From contig NZ_CGBP01000036.1 of the NCBI RefSeq assembly GCF_001053095.1, positions 1 to 49,867 of the forward strand: DNA of 49,867 nucleotides, given 5' to 3'. The stretch comes from Yersinia similis. Its GTDB lineage: Bacteria > Pseudomonadota > Gammaproteobacteria > Enterobacterales > Enterobacteriaceae. Shown here piece after piece: positions 29,054-38,663 of the stretch (its first letter is position 1; each line of letters starts with the position of its first letter). The position numbers and the translations under genes are program-made. The notes beneath the pieces are model-generated. The model did no database searches. It worked only from the letters and a program-made list of their open reading frames with translations, and had not been told where the DNA came from.

Positions 29054-32000
29054 TCAATCGAGTGCGCCAAACACCCCTAATAGCGGATGATAATGCCACC
29101 TCTCGCCATCTTTTTTGGGCAGCAGGCGGACCTCACCAAATTGCCGGCTAACCTCGTTTAATTCCTTATTTAATGACTCTGCCAACCACTGATAAATCCG
29201 CAGACAATCGGTGTCTATCCATGCACTGTTTCCTGCTGCCAGTGTCAGTTCAACGTCCTGAAACCCGTCACTGACTTTCCACTCAATCTGGTCGCTATCA
29301 AGACGTTTAAACACCGGTTTATCCGCTTCATCGTCAATCCACAGATTACGCTGTTCATCAGGGCTGGATTGTCGGAAAGGGGTGCACCGTTGCTGCTCCC
29401 CACTCCAGGTCGCCTGTTTACGCCACCATAATGCGGCATAATACTTCAACGGCTCGGTGCTACCCTGCAATATCAACCTCAAGCTAAGATGTTCTAAATC
29501 AACAAAATTATCTCGAGGTTCGAGTTTGGTTCTTTCTTGAATACGGCTGATGGCATTAATCACTTTATATTGTGAGGGTAAGAGCAGCTTATCCAGATCG
29601 TGGGTGTTCAGCCGACAACGGGTGGTCTCAAAACCAGGTTGGCAATAAACGGGGATCGCCGGATCTCTTTGAGTCAGTGCCTTAAAATTCTTTTGCAGAA
29701 TATGCATATTCGCCACCGGCGGCGCGACTTGCCGGTGCCGTTGTACACGCCCTGCCAACTGGATAAACGAGCGCATAGAGCTGGGTTCGGCTAGCGCCCA
29801 ATCGTAGTCATGGTCCCTACCCACTTCAACCACCGAGGTGGCAAGCACCACAAATAGGTGATGCTGCTCTGGATGGTGCTGTAGTGCATGTTCAATTTCG
29901 GCTATCTGCCAAAGTGCATTAGGCTGATAGCGAGTTAACGTCACATCCAACCGCCGTTCAATAGCAGAACGCACCGCTAGCGGATGCTGACTATGATAGA
30001 CACAGTAATGAATACGGTAATTTTCTGGCGCGGCCATCGCGTATAAGCGCTGGGCAATCGCCACCAGCGGATTAATATTAGCCATCCTGACCACACCCAC
30101 TGAAACGGTTTTCTCAGAAGGGTGAGTTTGATGATGTGCCTGATGTAAGCGCAGCATAGAATCGCGCATCACCGCCGCCATAGCATCTAGCACCGAGCCT
30201 TTCTTCACACTGGCAGAGCTGACCGGTATTAACTCGGCTCTGCGCAGCACCTCTGCCGTAGACAGTTTCCCCACTCGGCGAGTGATAAAATCGCCATGAT
30301 GTTGGATAAAATCTGTTGACTGCTGGATATCTTGCTGTGCAACGCCATGTTCATCAAACCAGGCACAGCAAATATTAACCGGCGTATCCGGTTGCCCGCA
30401 GGCTTGTTGATAATCAGCCCGCCCCGCACGATAAGCATTGAACAACGCTTGTACTAATGCTGGCGGCAATGTGGCTGACGAAAGCAGAACGCGGGAACCT
30501 AACATGCCTGCCCAATTCACCAAGCGGCATAGCGCGGGCAAGTCATTGCGATCAAAATCATCCGGTTCATCCAATACTAAATCGGAGGTTAGCAAACGCA
30601 GCATTGGGGCTATCTGCTTGCCACCCCGCAGGCTCTCGGTGGCAGGTATCAGGTGGTCAATGGTGCAGACCAGTACCGGCGCACAGAGCAAACGCTTTAA
30701 TCTATCGTTATTACTTAACCAAGTGCTCAGACGCCCATCATCCAAACTGCCGTCATAACTGACATACTGATGCTCAGAAAAAAACTTATCCGCCGACTGA
30801 CTACCAGTTCCGCGAGGTTCCAGTTTATCGTTATTTAATTGATATAATTGCAAGACCGATTGAGAACCAATCAAGACGGCCAAATCGTCCTTTTGTAAGG
30901 TTAACTTCTGCTGCAATGCGGTACCGGTCTGCAAGGTTAAGGTGCGTAGGCCCAAAGCAACAGAAAAGCGGCATCCCTGTTTTTCATCAGCCAGACCATA
31001 CATTATCCGGGCATTAGCAAAGGTTTTACCGCACCCCGTTGAGGCCATATTGACGCCGAAAAAACCTTGCTGCTGAGAACGCTCGCGCAGCGTGACAGCC
31101 AGATCAAAGGCTTGATCTTGCCAACGATACTTTTCCTGAACCGAGCGTTGTTTAAATCCTTTATGGCGAGTGATCGACGGTAAGGTTTTGCGGATATGTG
31201 GCAAACTGCGGCCAAGCAGCAGCGCGTTCTGCCCCACACCAATATTATGTTCATCCAGCCGCTGCTTCATTTCAATCGTTTTACTATGGGCATTCACACC
31301 CCTCATTTTACTGTGGGTATTTGCAAATACTTGATAGTTTTTATCCTGCCAGCTTGGGGTGGCCGGTAATGAAGAATAATGATGATCGGCCAGCATTAAC
31401 GCCAGACGCGCCATATGGCTGGTAAAACGCTGGTCCAAGTGACCATGATTAACCAATGACGGTTGCCGCAAAGCGCGTTTGGCAAACTTTTGTGCCTTTT
31501 TACACCATTCGGCACTTTGTAGTGGCGTACCATGCGGGAAACTCCATACATCCAGCTTATCTTTTTCGCGCCAGTCACCGCTGTCCATATTGGTCGAATT
31601 CCATACCGGCATAAGCTGCTGGTGCAACCAATCATCTATTTCTTCTACTTTAGGTGGCCTATGATAATCCTTGGAGGGATACACGGGTAAGCGATGGTGT
31701 GAAAGGATCAACCACGCGATAGTCTTGGCAAAAGGAGGTAATGCAGCGAGGGGGTTGTTATAGTCGTCTAGCCCATCTTTAACCAAATTGGACATTAAAG
31801 TGGTTTCGTCAGCGGGATTAATTTGGCTTAAAGCTGTGAGCCATTGAATATCATTTTTCTGTTCAACAAAAGCTTGGAATAAACGTAATGAAACCCACTC
31901 ATGCCGATAGGGTTGATATGTTTTCCCCTGCCCTTGCAACCCTTGTTGAAATAATATATTGGCCTTACCAAAATCATGAAATAACCCAGCGATGCCGGCC

Positions 32001-32344
32001 AGCAGTGCAATGGTCTCCACACTGTGCCAACTGTTTTCATCCTGACTACGTAAGATATCCCGTTGCGTAGTATTGGTTGGCACGGTTCCCTGCGCATTAA
32101 AGCGCCTTAAATTCCCAACAATCCATAACAACTCGCTTTGGTTATTACTTTTGACCCAATGGCAGGCCACCGCACTATTACGCCGCGCCGTTCTACGCAA
32201 TAATTTACGTAATGTATTTAGCCCTTCCTGCGTTATTGCCGTCTGCCATGTCCGATCACCTTTACGTTCAGCAAACTGATCCAAAATACGGCGGGTTTCA
32301 TCAAGCGCCCGTTTGTGGCATTGGGATATCAGTAAAATATTCAT
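29054..32344 (-). CDS. cas3: Cas2-Cas3 fusion nuclease-helicase
   Basis: A 1096-residue fusion characteristic of type I-F. Residues 1-90 form the Cas2 domain (MNILLISQCHKRALDETRRI) used in spacer acquisition. An HD nuclease follows: HD at 123-124 in GLFHDFGKANILF, HH at 216-217, DHH at about 320-322. The SF2 helicase has Walker A STGCGKT (435-441) and the DExD-like box DEPD (592-595). It unwinds and degrades target DNA after Csy binding. The start overlaps the cas1 stop as ATGA. Length is family-typical with no lesion seen. Confidence 0.96.
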   Translation of the reverse strand: MNILLISQCHKRALDETRRILDQFAERKGDRTWQTAITQEGLNTLRKLLRRTARRNSAVACHWVKSNNQSELLWIVGNLRRFNAQGTVPTNTTQRDILRSQDENSWHSVETIALLAGIAGLFHDFGKANILFQQGLQGQGKTYQPYRHEWVSLRLFQAFVEQKNDIQWLTALSQINPADETTLMSNLVKDGLDDYNNPLAALPPFAKTIAWLILSHHRLPVYPSKDYHRPPKVEEIDDWLHQQLMPVWNSTNMDSGDWREKDKLDVWSFPHGTPLQSAEWCKKAQKFAKRALRQPSLVNHGHLDQRFTSHMARLALMLADHHYSSLPATPSWQDKNYQVFANTHSKMRGVNAHSKTIEMKQRLDEHNIGVGQNALLLGRSLPHIRKTLPSITRHKGFKQRSVQEKYRWQDQAFDLAVTLRERSQQQGFFGVNMASTGCGKTFANARIMYGLADEKQGCRFSVALGLRTLTLQTGTALQQKLTLQKDDLAVLIGSQSVLQLYQLNNDKLEPRGTGSQSADKFFSEHQYVSYDGSLDDGRLSTWLSNNDRLKRLLCAPVLVCTIDHLIPATESLRGGKQIAPMLRLLTSDLVLDEPDDFDRNDLPALCRLVNWAGMLGSRVLLSSATLPPALVQALFNAYRAGRADYQQACGQPDTPVNICCAWFDEHGVAQQDIQQSTDFIQHHGDFITRRVGKLSTAEVLRRAELIPVSSASVKKGSVLDAMAAVMRDSMLRLHQAHHQTHPSEKTVSVGVVRMANINPLVAIAQRLYAMAAPENYRIHYCVYHSQHPLAVRSAIERRLDVTLTRYQPNALWQIAEIEHALQHHPEQHHLFVVLATSVVEVGRDHDYDWALAEPSSMRSFIQLAGRVQRHRQVAPPVANMHILQKNFKALTQRDPAIPVYCQPGFETTRCRLNTHDLDKLLLPSQYKVINAISRIQERTKLEPRDNFVDLEHLSLRLILQGSTEPLKYYAALWWRKQATWSGEQQRCTPFRQSSPDEQRNLWIDDEADKPVFKRLDSDQIEWKVSDGFQDVELTLAAGNSAWIDTDCLRIYQWLAESLNKELNEVSRQFGEVRLLPKKDGERWHYHPLLGVFGALD

Positions 32345-33321
32345 CGCGGAACCTGGCTACATAACGCTGCCGTTTCTTTTATTCCATCAATCATCACATC
32401 CAGCGCTTCTGTTCGTTGAAACCCGCTAATGCAGCGCTGACGAAATTCTTGTTCCTCTTCTCCCTGCATGGCGACAATAAATGCCTGCGGTAATACCAGC
32501 GCATCTTTAATTAAATCGGCCACATCAAAAACCAAACCTCCACGCCGGGTCTTACCGTGTAAAACAGACAGACCATGGGGTAAGCCAATAACCCATGTCG
32601 CCGTCGCGGCTAAGCCATAAGCGAGGTAATTCCCATGGTCGAGAAAACGATTAGCCAGATCGATGCCCCCACCGCGTTTAGCGCGGGTGAAATCGCCGTA
32701 ATTCACTGTATTAGCAGCCAGTTTATAGAGTGCCTTTGTTAATACCGCTTCCTGAACCATAAGGTCATTACTGGTGAGACAATTCGCTAAATTTTGCTCA
32801 AAACGGCTGAGGATAAATAATAATTGATCGTGATTAACCGGAAAAAGAGATTCGCGCTGTATGTGGCTGCTAAGCCAATGTTGTTGAATTTGGGCGATCC
32901 TGATGCGCTGGAAAGCCACAGCTGCTGCCAGTCTTTTTTCATCATCGAACCAGAAACTGACCCAATCGTGCAGATACTCGGTTGGCCGGTATTCGCTTTG
33001 TGCAGTGAGCCACGAGACATTGACCTCTACGTCATTAGCCGCAAAAAGCGGTGTCCCACCCCCGCCACAAAAACCGACTAAGACCCCTGCTCGGGCAAAC
33101 TCACGCATAGCTGCCTGAGTCACCGATGTCCCGGTTCCCAGCATAATCACGGTGGTGTTCGCTATGGGGATATTCCAGTAAAGAGATTGTTTACCTTCAT
33201 CGGTGACATATTCAACTCGCCCCCCATTAACCAATACGCGGCAATATTCTAAATAGTAAATATTGGATCGTTTTGAATGCAGGATCGTTTTCAAATCAGA
33301 GGAATGAATAGCATTTTCCAT
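32341..33321 (-). CDS. cas1: CRISPR integrase Cas1 (type I-F)
   Basis: A 326-residue integrase that inserts new spacers with Cas2-3. Family blocks: ELKTIL-like SSDLKTILHSKRSNIYYL at the N-terminus, EYVTDEGKQSLYWNIPIANT, GVLVGFCGGGGTPLF, and the catalytic glutamate, histidine and aspartate region with VQEAVLTKALYKLAANT, LPHGLSVLHGKTRRGGL and FDVADLIKD. I chose ATG 33321, which aligns with P. aeruginosa Cas1 and has AAGGAG upstream, over the frame opening at 33351. First gene of the operon, on the same strand as the array. Confidence 0.96.
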   Translation of the reverse strand: MENAIHSSDLKTILHSKRSNIYYLEYCRVLVNGGRVEYVTDEGKQSLYWNIPIANTTVIMLGTGTSVTQAAMREFARAGVLVGFCGGGGTPLFAANDVEVNVSWLTAQSEYRPTEYLHDWVSFWFDDEKRLAAAVAFQRIRIAQIQQHWLSSHIQRESLFPVNHDQLLFILSRFEQNLANCLTSNDLMVQEAVLTKALYKLAANTVNYGDFTRAKRGGGIDLANRFLDHGNYLAYGLAATATWVIGLPHGLSVLHGKTRRGGLVFDVADLIKDALVLPQAFIVAMQGEEEQEFRQRCISGFQRTEALDVMIDGIKETAALCSQVPR

Positions 33322-33421
33322 GGAAATAAAACTCCTTAGAGGGATATCCACCGCGCTATTTTTCCGTTAGCGCTTTATTTAGGTACCAAGTGGATATTAT
33401 TCCAAAAAATAACTCTCTCTA

Positions 33422-33543
33422 TACTCAGAATAATTCGAGTTGCAAGAAGGCGGCAACTGAGTAAATCCCCAAGAGCTTACACCAGTAAGTTACTGGGAGG
33501 ACGAAAGCAGCCAACACATATGCAGCTTGAAGTATGACGGGTA
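33422..33543. mobile_element. ERIC element between cas1 and the CRISPR array
   Basis: 122 bp from TACTCAGAATAATTCGAG to GAAGTATGACGGGTA with flanking TA. The central arms AATCCCCAAGAGCTTAC and GTAAGTTACTGGGAGG are slightly diverged from consensus. It and the 145 bases to the first repeat contain no gene. Confidence 0.9.
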
Positions 33544-33688
33544 TATATTGATATGCCACCTGCTATTTACCTTACTCTAATACTCATAAAGTCAGTAATA
33601 AAAGATGCCATTATCCCTGTTGTCAGTTACAAAATGCGCTTCCGCTCGCAATTTTGATCCCCAAATAGCATCAGAGCATGGTCCAGGA

Positions 33689-34197
33689 TTTGATTGTTGC
33701 CTGTGCGGCAGTGAACTTACGCGGGAGATATTGACTAGCAGGTAGATTTTTCTAAGCTGCCTGTGCGGCAGTGAACGCATGAGTGTCGTGCTCTAGTGGC
33801 TCGAAGCTTTTCTAAGCTGCCTGTGCGGCAGTGAACATATCCGTAGCGAGTCGCACGTACTCTGTGACTTTCTAAGCTGCCTGTGCGGCAGTGAACTCTG
33901 ATAATATTCGAAAATTAGGCGCTATGATTTTCTAAGCTGCCTGTGCGGCAGTGAACACTGCTTTCATTGTCATCTTATTAATCTCTCTTTTCTAAGCTGC
34001 CTGTGCGGCAGTGAACTTCATATATTGTACTGATGCCTTAATCTCATTATTTCTAAGCTGCCTGTGCGGCAGTGAACTTAATGGATGTTGGAAATATGAA
34101 TCCTAATAATTTCTAAGCTGCCTGTGCGGCAGTGAACTTTACGATGCGACTTGACTAAAATGACAATTATTTCTAAGCTGCCTGTGCGGCAGTGAAC
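33689..34197 (-). CRISPR. Type I-F CRISPR array: 9 repeats, 8 spacers
   Basis: 28-bp repeats start at 33689, 33749, 33809, 33869, 33929, 33989, 34050, 34110 and 34170. Spacers are 32 bp, except one of 33 bp (34017-34049). The repeat core CTGCCTGTGCGGCAG forms a 5-bp stem with a 5-base loop, the Cas6f substrate. Eight repeats are identical. The one at 33689-33716 differs in its first half (GATTGT for CTAAGC), marking the leader-distal end, so transcription runs on the minus strand from about 34200 toward cas1. Confidence 0.98.
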
Positions 34198-34330
34198 AGT
34201 AAGATAATACGATAACATCCTGTTTGTAAAATAATTCTTTCGCTAATAGGGAAAAAACCCTTTTTTTAGACCACCGGTAACTACAATGAAAAATCAATGA
34301 GTTAGCAGTAGCTAAAAAAATAGGGTCAGA
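34198..34330 (-). promoter_or_regulatory. CRISPR leader
   Basis: AT-rich sequence next to the conserved-end repeat and opposite the degenerate one, on the side from which the array is transcribed. It contains runs of A and T (34255-34268) and should hold the array promoter and the integration signals. The right boundary is approximate; no gene lies between here and ybdG. Confidence 0.75.
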
Positions 34331-34534
34331 ACATAACTCATAATAAAACCACAGTACAATCCCACAAACCATGTCATAAACCACAGCATATAAATATGTC
34401 TCCCCCTTTGCTGGGCAACAATCGAACAAAGATACAGAACCACAATGTAAAAAAGGGTAAACAGGTGCCCCCCCTGCGCCCATAGCCTTTAGGCTAAGGC
34501 CTTTTCGTCAGATTGATGTTTTAAAGGAGCAATG

Positions 34535-35779
34535 ATGCAACAAAGAATAAGCCAGTGGCTGGAAAGATTGGGGATGGAGTTCTCCGATGTGATGTCATTG
34601 ACGATGGTGATTGGGCTAATCTTATTGATTTCTGTGGTGATCCACCTGGTGCTACACCGTGTAGTTCTGGCCACCCTCCAGCGCCGCGGGCAGCAATCGC
34701 AACGCATCTGGCAACAGGCCATCACAAAACACAAACTGTTTCAACGCGTAGCGCTACTGCTGCAAGGGATCATCATCAATCTCCAGGCCGTACTGTGGTT
34801 ACAAAATGGCAGCCAGACGCAGGCTGTTATCGTTACCGCCGCGCAGGTGTGGATTATGGCCTTCGCCCTGCTGGCTCTGTTTTCTTTACTTGATACCTTG
34901 CTAGCCCTGCTCCGCCAGAGTTCAGTTGCTCATCAATTACCCCTGCGCGGTATCTTCCAAGGGCTGAAACTGGTGGCTGCGATATTTATCGGCATCATGA
35001 TCGTTTCGCTGTTGATGGGCCGATCACCCCTGTTGCTACTCAGCGGCTTAGGGGCCATGACGGCAGTGCTGATGTTGGTATTCAAAGACCCAATTCTTGG
35101 TCTGGTGGCAGGTATTCAGCTCTCTGCTAACGATATGCTAAAAATTGGCGATTGGCTGGAGATGCCAAAATACGGGGCTGATGGCGCAGTGACAGATATT
35201 GGCCTGACTACAGTAAAAGTAAGAAATTGGGATAACACCGTCACGACCATCCCAACTTATGCGCTTATTTCCGATTCCTTCAAGAACTGGCGTTCAATGT
35301 CGGAATCCGGTGGTCGGCGTATTAAACGCGGCATCAATATTGATACCACCAGCGTACATTTTCTATCAGAACAGGAGCAACAGCGCCTAACCCTCAATCC
35401 GCTGTTACAACACTACCTCAGTGAAAAATCGCAGGAACTGAACCAATATAATCAGCAGATAGCCCTCGACCTCAGTTCACCACTCAACGGCCGTCGCCTG
35501 ACTAACATCGGAACGTTGCGCGCTTATCTGGTGGCTTATCTGCGGGCGCATCCGGGGATCCATCAGTCGATGACATTAATGGTGCGTCAACTTGCCCCAA
35601 CACCCGAGGGCTTGCCGCTAGAGGTCTACGCTTTTACCAACACCACGATATGGGCAGAATACGAAGGTATTCAGGCAGATATTTTTGACCACATCTTTGC
35701 CGTGGTGAGTGAGTTTGATCTGCGAATCCACCAAACACCAAGCGGTAACGATATGCGCAGTATGCTTGCCAAAGTCTAA
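34535..35779 (+). CDS. ybdG: Mechanosensitive channel YbdG (MscM-type, MscS family)
   Basis: A 414-residue inner-membrane channel of the MscS family that opens on osmotic downshock. Membrane helices are at about 18-42, 70-90, 105-125 and 140-165. The pore-lining/MscS signature is ILLLSG-like [20 protein letters not shown] (about 167-186), then [19 protein letters not shown]. Nearly colinear with E. coli YbdG (415). The second of two tandem ATGs (34535) matches its N-terminus and the AGGAG spacing. It is not near CRISPR in E. coli, so the adjacency is probably positional only. Confidence 0.94.
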   Translation: MQQRISQWLERLGMEFSDVMSLTMVIGLILLISVVIHLVLHRVVLATLQRRGQQSQRIWQQAITKHKLFQRVALLLQGIIINLQAVLWLQNGSQTQAVIVTAAQVWIMAFALLALFSLLDTLLALLRQSSVAHQLPLRGIFQGLKLVAAIFIGIMIVSLLMGRSPLLLLSGLGAMTAVLMLVFKDPILGLVAGIQLSANDMLKIGDWLEMPKYGADGAVTDIGLTTVKVRNWDNTVTTIPTYALISDSFKNWRSMSESGGRRIKRGINIDTTSVHFLSEQEQQRLTLNPLLQHYLSEKSQELNQYNQQIALDLSSPLNGRRLTNIGTLRAYLVAYLRAHPGIHQSMTLMVRQLAPTPEGLPLEVYAFTNTTIWAEYEGIQADIFDHIFAVVSEFDLRIHQTPSGNDMRSMLAKV

Positions 35780-35790
35780 CGACATCATTT

Positions 35791-35824
35791 TTACTGGTAA
35801 TTATCCTCAGCTAATTGCCAGTAA
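35791..35824 (+). terminator. ybdG hairpin terminator
   Basis: TTACTGGTAATTA and TAATTGCCAGTAA pair over 13 bases with one G-U, starting 12 bases after the stop. No U-tract. Confidence 0.6.
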
Positions 35825-36048
35825 ATGTCCCCTAACGAGTACGATGAAAGCCTGTATCACCTTGTTCTACTGAACTCACAATACCATTGACGATACGCTG
35901 TTCTTCTATAATTATCTATCCCAAATTTAAGACGGCAGATGGCATTGCTATAACTTTCTGCTTGAGTCACGCGTGAAGTAGACTTGCTGAGAGATAATGA
36001 AGATAAAAATGGCGATAAATATAAATAGAATATGGCTGGTGTAATAAT

Positions 36049-36082
36049 GGTGCTCTGAAATATAAAAATAATTCAGAGCACC
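36049..36082 (-). terminator. Hairpin at the end of the mannoside cluster
   Basis: GGTGCTCTGAA and TTCAGAGCACC form a perfect 11-bp stem with an AT loop, 31 bases past the stop of the last minus-strand gene. The rest of 35780-36112 shows no supported gene. Confidence 0.65.
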
Positions 36083-36112
36083 GGGGCTGCTATTTACAGG
36101 ATGATGCAGTTA

Positions 36113-37387
36113 TTACTGCTTGATATTCCGCTTTTCAAGCGCCGATTCCAACATGCGCTTGGCATCAGGGATAGATTCAATCAACTGAAGAGTGAGTAAC
36201 GCTTCAATCGTGGATTCTGCTCCCGAGTTTTTATTCACGGTAGTGGCCGAATCAATACCGTCAAATGCAATCCCAGTTACGGGGTAATACATTTGAGCCT
36301 GTGCCGGATTATTTTTAAAGAACCACAGTGATAAATCAACAGCGCGCTCCAGATAAACGGCGTCACGTGAAATCTCCCAAGCTTTGATATTGGCGAAGAC
36401 CATCGGGCGGATGATATAAGCAATCTGGGAAAATTTCTTTTGTTCAATTAGTGTGACTTTTTCACCCTGCTGACGGACGGTAAACTCGTTTAACAGCCCA
36501 TTACTGATCAACCAAGGATGGAAATGATCCAGCTCGTTAAAGGCAGCTTTAATCATATCCCGATCGCCCAGCCTGTTACCCGCAACCAGCAAAGCATAAG
36601 CCTGGCTGTTACCATAACCGTGCCACAGGTTCTGCCAGCTTAAAAAGGCCCCATTCACCGGTGAAGACGTATCCTTAACCTGCATCAGCATGATGCCAGC
36701 CGCCAGTGAACGCATCATCTTTTCAATTTCTGGTTTTGCTTCCAGCGCCTGTGCATCGCTCAGGGCCATCAACAATACAGAGGCTTGGTCACCCGCGGTA
36801 TGAGGCAGCCATTCTGGCACCGCCACTCCCTCTTTTTCGCCACGAGTCTGTTTGAAATTAAAGTCTTTATAAATAACATCGATGGTGGCGAAAATAGTCT
36901 CGCGGGTTCTTTGCGCCAACGCGTTATCGGTTTTCACCAGCGTAGGATAAGCCTGAGTCAGCGCCCATAATGCACGCCATGTCCACCAATTTGGCTCCGC
37001 CACACTGGTTTTATACTCTTTATTAATGGAATGGTCTGGGTAGATAAAATTATAGAAGTAACCATTATCTGCCCGTTGATACAGAATAAATTCGACCAGC
37101 GATTTTATTTTTTCTAAATCTGCCGCTGAGCCTGTTGCCTGGTATTGACGTTGATAAAAAATTGCCGCGCGAGCGACATCATCAATGGCGGATACGCCTT
37201 CGATGGGATCTTTAACCCAGCGGTAATCTGGAAATTCGCTATAGATATGAATCAGACCCAGTTCTGTTTTGTTCGCCACCGTGACCTTTTGATATAAGGC
37301 ATCCAGATGCTCAGCATTAACCAGCTTCGCAGAGGAAGAAAATGATGTTAAACCAATGATACAAACCAGGGTATTTAGTAGTTTCAT
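36113..37387 (-). CDS. Secreted alpha/alpha-toroid protein, probable glycosidase
   Basis: A 424-residue protein with a signal peptide (MKLLNTLVCIIGLTSFSSSA). The rest is mainly helical with repeated W/Y-rich helices (EPNWWTWRALWALTQAY, GAFLSWQNLWHGYGNSQAY), and ends in SGAESTIEALLTLQLI, a pattern of six-hairpin glycosidases. I cannot assign a glycoside hydrolase family. Acting in the periplasm behind an outer-membrane porin, it could trim incoming oligosaccharides. Last gene of the minus arm of the sugar cluster; 38 bases follow the porin gene. Confidence 0.7.
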   Translation of the reverse strand: MKLLNTLVCIIGLTSFSSSAKLVNAEHLDALYQKVTVANKTELGLIHIYSEFPDYRWVKDPIEGVSAIDDVARAAIFYQRQYQATGSAADLEKIKSLVEFILYQRADNGYFYNFIYPDHSINKEYKTSVAEPNWWTWRALWALTQAYPTLVKTDNALAQRTRETIFATIDVIYKDFNFKQTRGEKEGVAVPEWLPHTAGDQASVLLMALSDAQALEAKPEIEKMMRSLAAGIMLMQVKDTSSPVNGAFLSWQNLWHGYGNSQAYALLVAGNRLGDRDMIKAAFNELDHFHPWLISNGLLNEFTVRQQGEKVTLIEQKKFSQIAYIIRPMVFANIKAWEISRDAVYLERAVDLSLWFFKNNPAQAQMYYPVTGIAFDGIDSATTVNKNSGAESTIEALLTLQLIESIPDAKRMLESALEKRNIKQ

Positions 37388-37425
37388 ATTATTTCTCTTA
37401 TTCTAAGTTAGTTATTTATAGCCGC

Positions 37426-38541
37426 TTAAAAAATATAATTAATTCCTAACTTGCCAAAGTGCGTGGTGGTATCACTGTAGCTTTTATTGTCGCGTACACC
37501 ACGATCCCAGAATTTTTTGTCATGTTCTACTCGGTAGAAATATTCGGCAACCAAATAGACTCTATCGGCGATAGGATAGCTATAGTTAAAAATATATTTT
37601 TGAGCTTTCGAGGTTTCTCTATAACCATCTTGCCCGCCGATACGTCTTAACTGTGGTTCCATTTTAAACAGGAAATTATTTTTACCCATGTTCCAGGCAA
37701 CCCAAGGGCGAAGTTCCTGTTCCAAGACGTTTGCTGTTTTGGTGCCATTATGATTAAAGTCCTGGCCTTCTTTACGAAACACTTCGATACCGGCGTGTAC
37801 ATTATCGGCGACCCGATAGTTTACATTAACAAGTGCTTCGTAGAACTGGAACCGTCCATTATCTGCACCACGGGCATCTTTATCTTCTACCAGCATTTTT
37901 ACATCAGTGTTCACACTTAAGCGATCTGATACCTGGTAGCGGTAATAGGGCCGGAAACCATAACCATCGCCGCCAATATTGTTATCGCCGCCTGTCGTGC
38001 GGTTTTTTTCGTAGCCTGTTTTACCTAAATAGATCCCTTCGAACATAAACCAGTGCTTGTCGATACTTTTGGACCAGGCGGGACGGATTTCCATTTCTAC
38101 CATGCGGAAATCAACTTTATGATTGCTCTCATTACGTGAGTCGCTGGTAAACCGCACCTGCTTGAGTAAAAAACCGGTATTCCAGCCAGTATCGCCAAAA
38201 TTGACGCGCCCATCAGCAAAGACAATTTCATGCACTGGCCGAGAGTTGGTACTGCGCCCCTCATTGCGGAAATGTTCTATTTTATATTCTGCTAACCAGT
38301 TGCCATGAAAATAGGCTTTTTCATCCTTCGGGATGCGCACAATCCCTATATTATCATCGCTGAGTTCTACAATAGCCTCTATCGTCTCACCGCCGTCTTT
38401 TACTATTCTGATTTTGTCACCGGCAAAAAAAGTCCGGTTCTCAACGTTATTGGCGTTTACCACATTCGGGGAATTATCCGCTTGGGCAACAGAACAGATA
38501 CCTGCCATCAGAAACAGGGATAAATATTTTTTATGTTTCAT
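37426..38541 (-). CDS. Outer-membrane beta-barrel protein, OmpG-like porin
   Basis: A 371-residue protein with signal peptide (FLMAGICSVAQA) and a C-terminal phenylalanine (GKLGINYIF) typical of barrel proteins. Alternating strands dominate after residue 110 (FRPYYRYQVSDRLSVNTDV, NVHAGIEVFRKEG, RVYLVAEYFYRVEH). The N-terminal 100 residues are unusual for a porin and resemble a small beta domain (GDKIRIVKDGGETIEAIVEL). It likely admits the oligosaccharide substrate. ATG 38541 is chosen over one two codons earlier because of ribosome-site spacing. Confidence 0.72.
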   Translation of the reverse strand: MKHKKYLSLFLMAGICSVAQADNSPNVVNANNVENRTFFAGDKIRIVKDGGETIEAIVELSDDNIGIVRIPKDEKAYFHGNWLAEYKIEHFRNEGRSTNSRPVHEIVFADGRVNFGDTGWNTGFLLKQVRFTSDSRNESNHKVDFRMVEMEIRPAWSKSIDKHWFMFEGIYLGKTGYEKNRTTGGDNNIGGDGYGFRPYYRYQVSDRLSVNTDVKMLVEDKDARGADNGRFQFYEALVNVNYRVADNVHAGIEVFRKEGQDFNHNGTKTANVLEQELRPWVAWNMGKNNFLFKMEPQLRRIGGQDGYRETSKAQKYIFNYSYPIADRVYLVAEYFYRVEHDKKFWDRGVRDNKSYSDTTTHFGKLGINYIF

Positions 38542-38663
38542 ATGCATTCCATGTAAGTAGGTGGTATTCCCAATCGATAAATAATGGGAACTCCACCCAA
38601 TCTAATTGATATTAGGTTTTTTCTATAAATCGAGTTAAAAACGCAATTCAGATTTCCTGGTAA

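Noticed and set aside
33629-33656. A possible tenth CRISPR repeat one unit beyond the degenerate repeat
   Set aside because: The sequence at the expected position shares no more than chance similarity with the repeat.
34248-34268. AGGG-A6-CCCT followed by T-run in the CRISPR leader, terminator-like
   Set aside because: Only a 4-bp stem, and it lies inside the AT-rich leader where such runs are expected.
35857-36048. Minus-strand frame with no start codon containing SRVTQAESYSNAICRLKFGI
   Set aside because: Reads somewhat like protein, but no start or ribosome site and no family match; might be a remnant.
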